From contig NZ_LT629690.1 in NCBI RefSeq assembly GCF_900102185.1, positions 4,278,001-4,342,000 of the forward strand: a stretch of 64,000 bases of DNA, given 5' to 3'. A program made the translations under genes and the position numbers. The notes below the pieces were generated by a model. The model did no database searches and was not told the DNA's origin. It saw only the letters and a list, made by a program, of their open reading frames with translations. This document shows positions 24,315-34,105 of this stretch, one piece after another; within the stretch, counting starts at the first letter, position 1, and each line of letters begins with the position of its first letter. The DNA comes from Terriglobus roseus. GTDB lineage: Bacteria; Acidobacteriota; Terriglobia; Terriglobales; Acidobacteriaceae.

Positions 24315-26204
24315 ATGGCAAAACAGGAATTTCAGACAGAAGTATCGCAACTCCTTCAGCTCATCGTTCATTCGCTGTATTCGCACCCGGAGATCTTTCT
24401 CCGCGAACTGATTTCCAACTCGTCGGACGCGCTGGATAAGCTGCGCCACCTGAGCCTGACGGATGAGAAGTTCAAGGCGTTGGTGGGCAACGGCATTGAT
24501 GCACCGCGCATTGATCTGGAGCTGGATGAAGCGAACAAGCTGCTGACGCTGTCCGACACGGGCGTTGGCATGAACCAGGAAGATTTGATTTCGCACCTGG
24601 GTACCATTGCGCGTTCGGGAACGAAGAACTTCCTCTCGCACCTTTCCGGCGATGCGCGTAAGGACTCCAACCTGATCGGTCAGTTCGGTGTGGGTTTCTA
24701 CTCCGTGTTTATGGTCGCGGATAAGGTGGATGTCTACTCGCGCAAGGCGGGTGAAGAGAGCACGTGGAAGTGGACCAGTGATGGCAAGACGGGCTTTGAT
24801 CTTGAGGAAGTCACGGGCGAGCATGCGCGCAGTGTGGCTGGAACGACCATCGTTATCCATCTGAATGAAGAGGGCGCGCAGTACGCCAATGGATATCGGC
24901 TGCAGGAGATTGTGAAGAAGTATTCCAATCACATCGCCTTCCCCATCTTCCTGACGTATGACAAGAGCGAATGGGACGCGGAGAAGAAGGAATCCATCAA
25001 GACGCGCACCACGGAGCAGGTGAATGCTGCGAGCGCGATGTGGCGTCGTTCCAAGTCAGAGCTGAAGGATGACGACTACAAGGAGATGTACAAATCGCTT
25101 ACCGGCGATTGGGATGATCCGCTGTTCTGGTTCCACACACGCGCAGAAGGCACGCTGGAATACACCACGCTGTTTTACATTCCGTCGAAGGCGCCAATGG
25201 ACCTGTATCAACAGGACTACAAGGGCGGCGTGAAGCTGTATGTGAAGCGCGTGTTCATCATGGACGACTCGAAGGATCTGCTGCCGCCGTATCTGCGTTT
25301 TGTGCGCGGCATCATTGATTCTGAAGATCTGCCGCTGAATGTGTCGCGCGAGATTCTGCAGCAGAACAAGGTGTTGACCAGCATCAAGACAGCCAGCGTG
25401 AAGAAGATCCTGTCGGAGTTGAAGACCATTGCAACGAACGACAAGGAGAAGTACGCGCAGTTCATCGCAGAGTACAACCGTCCGCTGAAGGAAGGCGTGT
25501 ACGGCGATTACGCGAATCGTGACACGCTGCTGGACCTGGTGCGCTTCAAGTCGACGAAGGTAGAAGGCCTGACATCGCTTGCGGAAGCAAAAGAGCGCAT
25601 GCAGCCTGAGCAGAAGGCGCTGTATTACATCACCGGTGGATCAGATAGCATGCTGCGCAACTCGCCGTTGTTGGAGATCTACAAGAAGAAGGGCATCGAA
25701 GTTCTGATTCTTGATGACGAGATTGATGAGATCGTCTTTTCCGCAGTGCCGCAGTACGGCGATGTGGAATTCAAGGCGGTGAATAAGTCGTCGACCTCAG
25801 AAGACCTAAAGGATGAAGCGACTCCGGAGAAGACGGAAGAACTGAAGCCGTTGCTGGAGAAGATCAAGGCCACGCTGGGCGATGCAGTGAAGGATGTGCG
25901 TGCGTCGTCGCGTTTGGCGGATAGTCCTTCGGTCATCGTCAGCGATGAGGACGAGCCTTCCGCGCGTATGCGACGCATGATGGAGGCAATGGGGCAGAAG
26001 GATCTGCCCGCGATGCAGCCCACGCTGGAGATCAATCCGGATCACGAGATCATTCGCAAGCTGCTGGCTGACCCAAGCAACAGCCGCGTGGACGATGCAG
26101 CGTGGTTGTTGTTCGATCAGGCTCTGCTGTTGGAGGGCGTGCCGTTGAAGGATCCCACAACGTTTGTGCAGCGATTGAATCGCGTGTTGAACCAGTCGAT
26201 CTAG
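24315..26204 (+). CDS. htpG: molecular chaperone HtpG (Hsp90)
   Basis: 629 residues from ATG 24315 (MAKQEFQTEVSQLL); the frame reaches a TTG at 24294. The GHKL ATP-binding site is complete: ELISNSSDALDKLR, LTLSDTGVGMNQEDL, LGTIARSGTKNFL, GQFGVGFYSVFMVADKV. The middle domain has LYVKRVFIMDD and LPPYLRFVRGIIDSEDLPL, and the C-terminal dimer domain ends in LNQSI. It is an ATP-driven cytosolic chaperone for partly folded proteins. Length is normal. It has its own terminator and is probably monocistronic. No ribosome site is obvious. Confidence 0.97.
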   Translation: MAKQEFQTEVSQLLQLIVHSLYSHPEIFLRELISNSSDALDKLRHLSLTDEKFKALVGNGIDAPRIDLELDEANKLLTLSDTGVGMNQEDLISHLGTIARSGTKNFLSHLSGDARKDSNLIGQFGVGFYSVFMVADKVDVYSRKAGEESTWKWTSDGKTGFDLEEVTGEHARSVAGTTIVIHLNEEGAQYANGYRLQEIVKKYSNHIAFPIFLTYDKSEWDAEKKESIKTRTTEQVNAASAMWRRSKSELKDDDYKEMYKSLTGDWDDPLFWFHTRAEGTLEYTTLFYIPSKAPMDLYQQDYKGGVKLYVKRVFIMDDSKDLLPPYLRFVRGIIDSEDLPLNVSREILQQNKVLTSIKTASVKKILSELKTIATNDKEKYAQFIAEYNRPLKEGVYGDYANRDTLLDLVRFKSTKVEGLTSLAEAKERMQPEQKALYYITGGSDSMLRNSPLLEIYKKKGIEVLILDDEIDEIVFSAVPQYGDVEFKAVNKSSTSEDLKDEATPEKTEELKPLLEKIKATLGDAVKDVRASSRLADSPSVIVSDEDEPSARMRRMMEAMGQKDLPAMQPTLEINPDHEIIRKLLADPSNSRVDDAAWLLFDQALLLEGVPLKDPTTFVQRLNRVLNQSI

Positions 26205-26210
26205 TGCCTG

Positions 26211-26245
26211 AGGGAGTGAGTATCAACTCACTCCCTTTCGCTTTT
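26211..26245 (+). terminator. terminator after htpG
   Basis: AGGGAGTGAGT (26211-26221) and ACTCACTCCCT (26226-26236) form a perfect 11-bp stem with a 4-nt loop, followed by TTCGCTTTT. Confidence 0.88.
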
Positions 26246-26353
26246 GCACGGTCGGCATACGCACTGAAGCTTGGCTCGTAATACCCAATAAATTTCGTGG
26301 CATGTAAAAAACAAATTCGTTTTGCGATAGCATCGTACCGCTCGGGGAAATCC

Positions 26354-28240
26354 ATGCTCACAAGACTCTCTGCCATTGCCACTGCTGCTGTTCTTACTGC
26401 GTCCCTTGCGCACGCGCAGGCCACGCTAACCATTCAGGCCGATAAGCCGGCACATCCCGTCAGTCCCATGCTTTACGGCCTGATGACGGAGGAGATCAAT
26501 TACTCCTACGACGGCGGCCTGTATGCGGAGATGGTGCGCAATCGCACGTTCCACCATGACTGGAGCGGCATGCAGCATTGGATCGTAGATAACGCAGGCG
26601 ACTCCGCCGCGACGATCAAGATGGTGGCCGGTGATGGCCCGTCCGAAGCATTGCTGGACAGCATGCGTGTGGATATTACAACCGCGACGGATGCCGCGCC
26701 TGCCGGTGTGCGCAACGATGGATGGTGGGGCATGGCGTTGAAGCCCGACACCACCTACGAAGGCTCGTTCTATGCGCGTGGCGATCTAGGTTCTGTGACG
26801 GTCTCGCTGGTGAACAACACTACGGGCAGAGTCGTTGCAACCACCACCGTGGATGGCATCACTGGCGATTGGAAGCAGCACACGTTTTCATTGAAAACGG
26901 CAAGGATTGAGGCCAGTGCGAACAATCATCTGCTGCTGAGTTTCAAGAAACCGGGCAGCGTCATGTTTCAGCTCGTGTCGTTGTTTCCGCCAACCTATAA
27001 GAACCGCGCGAATGGCAACCGTACTGACCTGATGGAGATGATGGCGGGGATGCATCCGAAGTTCCTGCGTCTGCCGGGCGGCAACTACCTTGAAGGCGAC
27101 ACGGTGGAAGAGCGCTTTGATTGGAAGGCCACGCTAGGGCCGCTGGCGGATCGTCCGGGACATCGCAGTCCATGGAATTACCCGTCGACCGACGGCATGG
27201 GCCTGCTGGAGTTCCTGGAGTGGACTGAGGATCTGAACATTGAGCCGGTATTGGCGGTCTACGCGGGGTATTCGCTGAAGGGAACGCACATTGCCGCAGG
27301 CGCGCACATGCAGCCATTTGTGGATGACGCGCTGGACGAGATTGAGTTCACCATGGGCAGCGCCGATACCAAATGGGGCGCGGTGCGCGCGAAACTGGGG
27401 CATCCGCAGCCGTTTCCGCTGCATTACGTGGAGATCGGTAACGAGGATAATCTCGACCACTCCGGTAGTTATGAAGAGCGCTGGCCGCAGTTTGCGAAGG
27501 CGATCCACGACAAGTATCCGAATCTGAAACTGATCGCGACTGCGCCGGTGAAGCGTGGTCTGCAACCGGACCTCATTGACGATCACTATTACAAGCGCGC
27601 GGAAGAGTTTTACACCATGACCGATCATTACGATCATGTGCCGCGTACGGGACCGAAGATTTTTGTTGGCGAGTGGGCCACACGTGAAGGTTCGCCAACC
27701 ACGGATCTTGGCGCTGCTCTTGCCGATGCTGCCTGGATGACAGGCATGGAGCGCAACAGCGACCTTATTGAAATGTCTGCGTATGCGCCGCTGTTTGTGA
27801 ATGTGAATCCCGGCGGCATGCAGTGGGAGAGCGATCTCATTGGTTATGACGCGGCGAAGAGCTACGGTTCGCCCTCGTATTATGCGCAGAGCATGTTTGC
27901 GCAGTACCTGGGCACTGAGGTTTCGCAGACTCAGTTGACCGGCGGCGTGCACACGCGGTTCTTCACCTCGGTCACACGCGATCCTGCAAAGGGCGAGATT
28001 TACGTGAAGCTGGTGAACGGCTCAACGGATCCTCAGCCGCTGGATGTGAAGGTGGAGGGTGCTGCTGTCACCGGCCCCGCAGCGGTTATCACGCTGAAGG
28101 GCGACGCACGCACGGCCACTAACAGCATTGACGATCCCACACGCATCGTCCCGCAAACCTCGCGTCTGCGTACCTCGGCGGGCATTCACCATACGGTGCC
28201 ACCGTTAAGTGTGCAGGTGCTGGTGCTTACGGCGAAGTAG
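26354..28240 (+). CDS. alpha-L-arabinofuranosidase, GH51 family, exported
   Basis: 628 residues from ATG 26354, with GGGGAAA upstream and a Sec signal peptide (LSAIATAAVLTASLAHAQ). VSPMLYGLMTEEINYSYDGG opens the GH51 fold, and MHPKFLRLPGGNYLEGDT is characteristic. The acid/base Glu lies in HYVEIGNEDNLD (about residue 368) and the nucleophile in FVGEWATREG (about residue 440). The C-terminal part is a beta domain. It would remove arabinose side chains from arabinoxylan or arabinan in the periplasm or outside the cell. It fits the xylan-side-chain enzymes encoded at 38-45 kb, although it stands alone here. Confidence 0.92.
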   Translation: MLTRLSAIATAAVLTASLAHAQATLTIQADKPAHPVSPMLYGLMTEEINYSYDGGLYAEMVRNRTFHHDWSGMQHWIVDNAGDSAATIKMVAGDGPSEALLDSMRVDITTATDAAPAGVRNDGWWGMALKPDTTYEGSFYARGDLGSVTVSLVNNTTGRVVATTTVDGITGDWKQHTFSLKTARIEASANNHLLLSFKKPGSVMFQLVSLFPPTYKNRANGNRTDLMEMMAGMHPKFLRLPGGNYLEGDTVEERFDWKATLGPLADRPGHRSPWNYPSTDGMGLLEFLEWTEDLNIEPVLAVYAGYSLKGTHIAAGAHMQPFVDDALDEIEFTMGSADTKWGAVRAKLGHPQPFPLHYVEIGNEDNLDHSGSYEERWPQFAKAIHDKYPNLKLIATAPVKRGLQPDLIDDHYYKRAEEFYTMTDHYDHVPRTGPKIFVGEWATREGSPTTDLGAALADAAWMTGMERNSDLIEMSAYAPLFVNVNPGGMQWESDLIGYDAAKSYGSPSYYAQSMFAQYLGTEVSQTQLTGGVHTRFFTSVTRDPAKGEIYVKLVNGSTDPQPLDVKVEGAAVTGPAAVITLKGDARTATNSIDDPTRIVPQTSRLRTSAGIHHTVPPLSVQVLVLTAK

Positions 28241-28366
28241 CTGCCGGAAGCCAGCATATGTGTCCGGCTGGTAAAATCAAACCTTACGTCCGGAGCCTTT
28301 CTCGTTGCCGTATGGCGCGACCTGGCCGCGCTCCCAGATTCCTATTGCCTGATTGGAAGCATAGCT

Positions 28367-28834
28367 ATGCTCGACATTACGAAGAAGCTCGAAGAAGAGA
28401 TCAAACTCCTGGAACACGAGTTGACTACGGAACTGCCTGCAGAGATCAAGAAGGCAGTTGCGCTGGGTGACCTGAGCGAGAACGCCGAATATCACTCTGC
28501 CAAGCAGCGGCAGGAGTTTGTAAACGCTCGCCTGGGTCAGTTGAAAAAGCGTATGGGTGAACTGTCACTGGTGAACCTGACGAACATTCCCGCTGACCGC
28601 GTCGGTTTCGGCTCGACCATCGTTGTTTTCGACAACACCAAAGGCGAAGAGATTACCTATCGACTGGTGACCAGCGAAGAGAGCGACGTGACCAAGGGGC
28701 TGATCAGCACTACATCGCCAATTGGTAAAGCTCTCGTCGGCAAGAAGGTGGGTGATGAAACCACCGTCGTTACGCCGAATGGCAAGCGCGAGTTGGAGAT
28801 TCTGAAGCTGACGACGATCCACGATGAAGCGTAG
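28367..28834 (+). CDS. greA: transcription elongation factor GreA
   Basis: 155 residues, normal for GreA. The N-terminal coiled coil (KKLEEEIKLLEHELTTELP) has GDLSENAEYHSAKQRQ, whose acidic Asp/Glu at the tip act in RNA polymerase backtrack cleavage. The C-terminal FKBP-like domain holds VGFGSTIVVFD and STTSPIGKALVGKKVGDE. It rescues stalled polymerase by cutting the nascent RNA. Stands alone with its own terminator. Confidence 0.96.
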   Translation: MLDITKKLEEEIKLLEHELTTELPAEIKKAVALGDLSENAEYHSAKQRQEFVNARLGQLKKRMGELSLVNLTNIPADRVGFGSTIVVFDNTKGEEITYRLVTSEESDVTKGLISTTSPIGKALVGKKVGDETTVVTPNGKRELEILKLTTIHDEA

Positions 28835-28856
28835 TCAAACTTCGTCTGACAACACA

Positions 28857-28892
28857 GAAACAGCCGCCTCACTGGCGGCTGTTTCTCTTTGG
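28857..28892 (+). terminator. terminator after greA
   Basis: GAAACAGCCGCC (28857-28868) and GGCGGCTGTTTC (28874-28885) form a perfect 12-bp stem with a 5-nt loop, followed by TCTTT. Confidence 0.9.
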
Positions 28893-28902
28893 TGAACGTT
28901 TC

Positions 28903-31692
28903 TTATCGTGCGCAGGGAACGACTGCCGGGGTTCCGTCGATAATCTTTTCCCCGCTCTGCGCTAAAGCGGTTTGAACCCAATCGACCGCTATCTTGATGC
29001 AGGGAGTGACCCGGTTCTTCGCAGTATCTAAGTCGCTCACCTGGCTGGGTGTCAGCGACCAGGAGAGCGGTTGCGAAGCTCCTTGCGGCGCTTTCGTGCC
29101 ATCGCCCTTGGCTTTCTTGTAATCCAGAACGATGTGTTCAAACGCCACGTGACGGCTTTCCAGCAGGTCCATCAACACTTCCAGTTCGCGGCGGTTTCTG
29201 CGTGTAACGGCGCTGTGTCCTGCCGACCAGAACGCGCCCAGTGGAGCCCCCAACTGGCTCATGGTGTCCCATGCAAACTGGGCCTTCGGTTTCTTCCCTG
29301 ACGTGCTTTCCGACTCATCAACCGGAACGTTGGCATCTTCTTCCGGGCTGATGGTTGTGATGTCGCTGCCGTCGCGAATTTCAATCAACAGGACGGGCAG
29401 ATTCATTGGCTTCTGTTTCTTCTCAGCAGTGACGGGTTTGGTTGCATTCTGTTGAGGCTCAGCCTTTGTGCTTTCCTCCGGCTTTGGAACGGTGCCCAGT
29501 GCAGACTGTCCGGCAAGCAGAAATTCGACCACCGTGGCGACACCATCGTTGTCGTAGTAACCGCCGTCCACAAAGTGCAGTGTGTCTTCATCCACCTTCA
29601 TCTGGTCGCTGCGGGCGGCAGACGAAACATATGGGAATGTGGCGGAAAGCCGAGCTGCTGTCGTGATCCGAATATCGGGGAAGAAGCCTCTGTTCGGTCT
29701 GGCACCGTAGGCAGTGAGGAAGTCCTGCGCAGGCGCCACGCCGGAACTCAACGCGATGCTCGATGGCACATGGTAGTTCGACAGCAGAAAGCGTCCGCCT
29801 GTTTCCGCAGCGGTGGTGTTCATGGCGAACGCTGGAATGTGCTCTGCGGATGATTGTGCGCTCGGGTGTGACGATGCGTAGAGACCATCCGCGAACTCCG
29901 CTAGCGTTCGCTCTGTTTTGAACAGCGGTTGCCGATTGTTTGCATCCTGATTCTTCAGTAACGGATCACACCCCACCTCAAATAGATGGCGTCGCATGCT
30001 GGCTTCCAGAGCTGCGCTGCGGTCCCACTCGGGTGAAAATGCGCCCGAGGTGAAGGGAGCCATGAACGTGTCAAAGTCGCGATACTCCAATCCCCAGGCC
30101 ACGCCTTCAAGACTGGAACAGGCTGATGCGGTCACCATTCGTTGCTTGGTGGTGTCCCATTGCTTAGGGTCAAACGGCGTTGGTGAGTAGTACTCGCTCA
30201 GGAAAGGCAGCAGCCCCGCACTGCCACCGGACACGGTGCTAAAGAGAGCCACGTGATCGTGGAAGTTGTAGTTGTTACCCGTCGCCGCCGCTTGTTTCTG
30301 AAAGGCGGCTTCGAGCTCCGTCAGCATCTCCGTGGTCCAGGCCGCTGCGTGAATGCCACCGCCAGTAGCGCTGATGAAAATGATGGGACAAGGAGTTCCT
30401 TGCGTCAGGCCAGCGCATTGATTCGCTGCAATGATCTCTTCCGGCGTGGCGATCTTCGGTGTGGTCTTGTGCGCAAAGACATTGAAGTAATGATCGCTGG
30501 CACCACGAAGACGAGTGTGAGCCATCCCAGGCAAGCTGTAGAGCGCGGCGGTAAGGGAGTGCGCAAGGAAGATAAGCGCACATGAAGCAAGGATCACCGG
30601 AATGTGGAAGCGATCCAGAAAAAATGCCAACGCACACACCAACAGCGCAATGAGAGAAAACATTACCAGTAGCGAACACAGCAATGGAAAGCTCTGTGCA
30701 GGCTTCAGTATGCCGAGATGCTCCGGTGCAAAATACGACATCAACAGCAGCAGAGCGCCAATGGCAAGCAACAGAAGCTCGCTTGCGATGAGGTACTTCG
30801 CCCACGGAATGGAAGGCGGCTTCAGCTTGAGAGCCTGTATGCCCAGATACGTGGCGACGATGAGGAACAGCGTCAACCCCAACGGATAACCGAAGCCTGA
30901 GGTGAAGGGAGAGGTCAGCGGAAAGAGTGCGCCGTAGACCAGCAGAAAGCCGACTGTGGCAATTGCGGCGAACTGGTGTCCGCTGTACAGCAGGCCGCGT
31001 TGGCTTGAATAGCCTGCACCCAATCCGGCAATGCGGGCCCATGTTCTCGACACGAATCTGGGCGGCTCCAGAACAGATGATCCGGTCTGCGAGGCCGAGC
31101 CCAGGAAGCGACGAGGCAGCAGGATGGTCCTCGCCGGAAAGCCTGTTCCGTCGTTCGCTGTCCAGTAGTACAGAATGTTGAGGCTTGCCCAGAAGATGAA
31201 TCCGAGGACGCAGCCGATCAGGCTCATCGCAAGCGCACTCCACGCGGAATACAGAGCGTTCTCCTGCTGCGAGACGAATAGCAGGTATGCCAGAACGCAG
31301 ATGCCGGGGACCTGATAAGCAAACAGAATCCAACCCGCAGAGCGATCCGTGCAGACTCCAAGCAAGTCCGTAAGCAGCGGAGGAGGCTCAACGCCGAAGC
31401 GATCTTCTCCGTTCAACACAACCAGGCGGCTGGTCACCAATGCGAGCGCGCCCGCCGAGATGAGAAAGAACACTTCTCCTATAAAGTCGTAGGCCTTGGC
31501 CGGAACGAAGAAGCCGCGCGTCAGGCTATTGAAGCCACTGAAGTGGTCCACAAGTGCCAATATCGGGGCGATGGCCAACAGCAGAATGCTGAAGCGCAGA
31601 AAGTACACATATTGAATGCCTGCGACCACGCGATCACCCAAAGAGCGCGGTGGTGGCGGCTGTGGTGGTGGTGGGACGGGTGCGTCGCTCAT
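28903..31692 (-). CDS. multi-pass membrane protein with C-terminal patatin-like phospholipase domain
   Basis: 929 residues from ATG 31692, with GAGG 6 nt upstream; further upstream codons are not homology-like. A Pro-rich N-terminus precedes about nine membrane helices (residues 30-420). The C-terminal half is patatin-like. ATGGGIHAA (about residue 440) is the glycine-rich oxyanion loop. SGGSAG (about 488) is the GxSxG nucleophile box. FVDGGYYDN (about 707) holds the catalytic Asp of the Ser-Asp dyad. Patatins hydrolyse phospholipid acyl chains. Fusion to this many helices is unusual, and it suggests lipid turnover at the membrane. The loop is GGGIHAA rather than GGGxRG. Not in an obvious operon. 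Confidence 0.8.
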   Translation of the reverse strand: MSDAPVPPPPQPPPPRSLGDRVVAGIQYVYFLRFSILLLAIAPILALVDHFSGFNSLTRGFFVPAKAYDFIGEVFFLISAGALALVTSRLVVLNGEDRFGVEPPPLLTDLLGVCTDRSAGWILFAYQVPGICVLAYLLFVSQQENALYSAWSALAMSLIGCVLGFIFWASLNILYYWTANDGTGFPARTILLPRRFLGSASQTGSSVLEPPRFVSRTWARIAGLGAGYSSQRGLLYSGHQFAAIATVGFLLVYGALFPLTSPFTSGFGYPLGLTLFLIVATYLGIQALKLKPPSIPWAKYLIASELLLLAIGALLLLMSYFAPEHLGILKPAQSFPLLCSLLVMFSLIALLVCALAFFLDRFHIPVILASCALIFLAHSLTAALYSLPGMAHTRLRGASDHYFNVFAHKTTPKIATPEEIIAANQCAGLTQGTPCPIIFISATGGGIHAAAWTTEMLTELEAAFQKQAAATGNNYNFHDHVALFSTVSGGSAGLLPFLSEYYSPTPFDPKQWDTTKQRMVTASACSSLEGVAWGLEYRDFDTFMAPFTSGAFSPEWDRSAALEASMRRHLFEVGCDPLLKNQDANNRQPLFKTERTLAEFADGLYASSHPSAQSSAEHIPAFAMNTTAAETGGRFLLSNYHVPSSIALSSGVAPAQDFLTAYGARPNRGFFPDIRITTAARLSATFPYVSSAARSDQMKVDEDTLHFVDGGYYDNDGVATVVEFLLAGQSALGTVPKPEESTKAEPQQNATKPVTAEKKQKPMNLPVLLIEIRDGSDITTISPEEDANVPVDESESTSGKKPKAQFAWDTMSQLGAPLGAFWSAGHSAVTRRNRRELEVLMDLLESRHVAFEHIVLDYKKAKGDGTKAPQGASQPLSWSLTPSQVSDLDTAKNRVTPCIKIAVDWVQTALAQSGEKIIDGTPAVVPCAR

Positions 31693-31844
31693 GAACACCT
31701 CGGTACGCATGGACACTACGCGGTGCACAGCAAGACTTCCGCAAGCGTCACAACAATGGCATGCGCAGGATTTGGTCTCCCTTGTACAGCAGGGCAAGAT
31801 GCGCCGCAACCCTCAAAACATGAAATCGTGGGAAGTGTTGCCAC

Positions 31845-31881
31845 ATGAAAAAGCCCACCTGCTGTTGTGCAGGTGGGCTTT
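31845..31881 (-). terminator. terminator of the M19-M28 peptidase operon
   Basis: On the minus strand, AAAGCCCACCTGC pairs perfectly with GCAGGTGGGCTTT (31850-31862 with 31869-31881, 6-nt loop), ending in CTTTTTC. It lies 18 nt past the peptidase stop. Confidence 0.9.
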
Positions 31882-31898
31882 CTGTTGAGTGTTTAGGG

Positions 31899-34040
31899 TT
31901 ACTTCTTCTTCTTGCCCTTTGCTGCAACCGGAGCTTCAGCAGGCTTCTGCGTCAGCTTAACCATTCCAGCCTTCTCGCGTGCGTGCAGCACTTCCATCAG
32001 ATCTGCCAGCGGCAGCGGTGTGAATTCGCCAGAGAGGAAGTCGCGGATTTCCAGTGCGGTCATGTGCTTGGGCAACAGCAGCTGGAACTCTGCGTTCATC
32101 TCTGTCGGAAGCTGAGGACCGGTCGGCGGTCCACCACGACGTCCACCACCAGCACCGCCTCCGGGGCCACCCGGTCCACCGGCGCGAGCAACAGATTCCA
32201 CCAGAATGCCGGCGGCTTCCTTCTCTTCTGCCGTTTGCACGGGCTCGCTCGGCGTAATGCCGCGCTGTGCAGCCTGAAGCGTGTACGCTGCCTTCACTTC
32301 AGCAAGTAGTTCCGTTGCACGCGCATCAATCAGCGGAGCAAAGGACGAGGTGCTCTTCTTGCCTGTGTCTGTGTTGGTCCACAGAACGCTGGCTGAATCC
32401 ACAACACCCTTCTCTACCGCGGCCTGATGCAGGATGGCGATGCGTGCTTCCTTGTACGCCGTGTTCAACGAGGCAGCATCGGCAGCATCTGCAATGTAGC
32501 CAAGGCCCTTGGTGTGCGACTCACCCATACGGGCAAGACCACGACCCAGGTTCTCATTCAGGATGCGTGCAGCTTCTTCATCCGTGCCGGACGCTAGTGC
32601 TGCAAGCGAACCTGTTGCCACAGCGGCAGCACGCTTGTACTGCGTGGGGTCCTGCTTGTCTGGTGTGTCCTGCGACGAGTGGTACCACATGTCCGGCCAG
32701 GTAATGAACATGATGGCCGGGATACCGTGCTGCATGTACGTCACGTGATCGCTGGAGCCGTAGTGCTTGTCCACCTTGATGTAGAAGGCGTCCTGGCTGC
32801 CATTGGGCGATTCCACGGGCTGCGACGCGCCGTAGCCCGTACCGCGATAGCGCACGCGTTCACGCGACACTTCCGCGATGTACTCCAGCATGCTCTGGCC
32901 AATGTCGTTGATGTACGACGGGAAGGTATCTGGCGTGCGCTGCAGAATCCAGAGGCTCCGGCTCGCTGTCAGGCGCAGGGCTTCCATGTCAAAGTTCAGG
33001 TCGCCGATGATGACCTTCGCCTTTTCAGGATGCGCGTTGAACCATGCGTTGGTGCCGCTGATCTCCTGCACCCATTGGAAGTTGATGGTGCGCTTCGGCT
33101 TGGGCAGCTTGCCCTCAGCGATGAGCTTCAAGTACGCGCGACCCACTTCCAGCGTGAGTGCAACACCGGAGTTGTCGTCGTTCGCACCCTGCTTGATGTA
33201 GGCCTCAAACAAGTGGCCGCCGATCGCGACTTCCTGCGTGGTGCTGCCATCGCCAGGGATTTCTGCGTGGACCAGTTCCTGCTTGTTCGGCACCTGCTCA
33301 CTCTTGGTGATGGAGCGGATGGTGACCTTCTGGCCGCGGTTCAACTGCGTTTCCAACTCACGCGCCACACGCGGCGACACGGCCCATGCAACAGTTCCGG
33401 GCTTGGCAACAACGGTGGTCCAGACCACTTCGTTGGGATAGTCAACAGCGCGATCACCCGCGCCAATGGCGCTGATGCCTACGACGCCGATAGCACCAGC
33501 ATCGACAGCGCGGTTGTAAATCTGTGCAAGGCCGCTGGGAGCCAGCGACAGAACAAACTTGCCTTTGACGTCCTTGCCTTCAAAGTCCTTTGCGGTGCCC
33601 TGGCCCACGTCGACCAGGTCGGCGCTGATGTCGCCATTGGCATTGGTGGAAGCAAGCGTCTCTGGAATATCGTGAACGTCGTAAATCTTCACGCTCTTGG
33701 GCGAGGTCGTCCAAAGTTCGCCCACAGTGGGCTGATAAGTGGTGCCGCTGGGATAGTCCTCAATGGATACCTTGCTGAAACCGTATTCCTTCGCCATTTT
33801 GGCAACGGCTTCGGCTTCGCGGAAGTGTCCCTGATACTCCGACGGCGGACGCACAAACTGATACGGCACCTGCTCCATTACGTTGTGCATCGCGCGCTCG
33901 CCCGACACTTCGTTAATGATGGCCGTCATCTGCTCCTGCGTGAGCAGCGTGCGGTCTTCCTTTTCCTGCCCCATCAGGACTCCGGCATGGCAACCCACCA
34001 GGGCAATGCCAGCCACAGCCGCTATCCATTTCGTCTTCAT
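31899..34040 (-). CDS. secreted M28-family zinc peptidase
   Basis: 713 residues from ATG 34040, which follows GAGGAGAAGC. The N-terminus has LVGC, a possible lipobox, or a signal peptide cut after MGQ. A PA-type insert (KGKFVLSLAPSGLA) precedes the metal core: GGHLFEAYIKQGANDDNSG supplies the His and the bridging Asp. GDLNFDMEA lies further on, and SSDHVTYMQHGIPAIMFITW with HSSQDTPDK carries the last ligands. A Gly/Pro-rich loop (GGPGGPGGGAGGG) and a KKKK tail end the protein. It is probably an exocellular amino- or dipeptidase. It lies 66 nt after the M19 dipeptidase, likely as one operon for peptide scavenging. Confidence 0.88.
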   Translation of the reverse strand: MKTKWIAAVAGIALVGCHAGVLMGQEKEDRTLLTQEQMTAIINEVSGERAMHNVMEQVPYQFVRPPSEYQGHFREAEAVAKMAKEYGFSKVSIEDYPSGTTYQPTVGELWTTSPKSVKIYDVHDIPETLASTNANGDISADLVDVGQGTAKDFEGKDVKGKFVLSLAPSGLAQIYNRAVDAGAIGVVGISAIGAGDRAVDYPNEVVWTTVVAKPGTVAWAVSPRVARELETQLNRGQKVTIRSITKSEQVPNKQELVHAEIPGDGSTTQEVAIGGHLFEAYIKQGANDDNSGVALTLEVGRAYLKLIAEGKLPKPKRTINFQWVQEISGTNAWFNAHPEKAKVIIGDLNFDMEALRLTASRSLWILQRTPDTFPSYINDIGQSMLEYIAEVSRERVRYRGTGYGASQPVESPNGSQDAFYIKVDKHYGSSDHVTYMQHGIPAIMFITWPDMWYHSSQDTPDKQDPTQYKRAAAVATGSLAALASGTDEEAARILNENLGRGLARMGESHTKGLGYIADAADAASLNTAYKEARIAILHQAAVEKGVVDSASVLWTNTDTGKKSTSSFAPLIDARATELLAEVKAAYTLQAAQRGITPSEPVQTAEEKEAAGILVESVARAGGPGGPGGGAGGGRRGGPPTGPQLPTEMNAEFQLLLPKHMTALEIRDFLSGEFTPLPLADLMEVLHAREKAGMVKLTQKPAEAPVAAKGKKKK

Positions 34041-34105
34041 GCTTCTCCTCTTGCTTTTTCTGTGGGGCATGGCATGAAGCCACACCCTTACAAAATCCAT
34101 CACGC

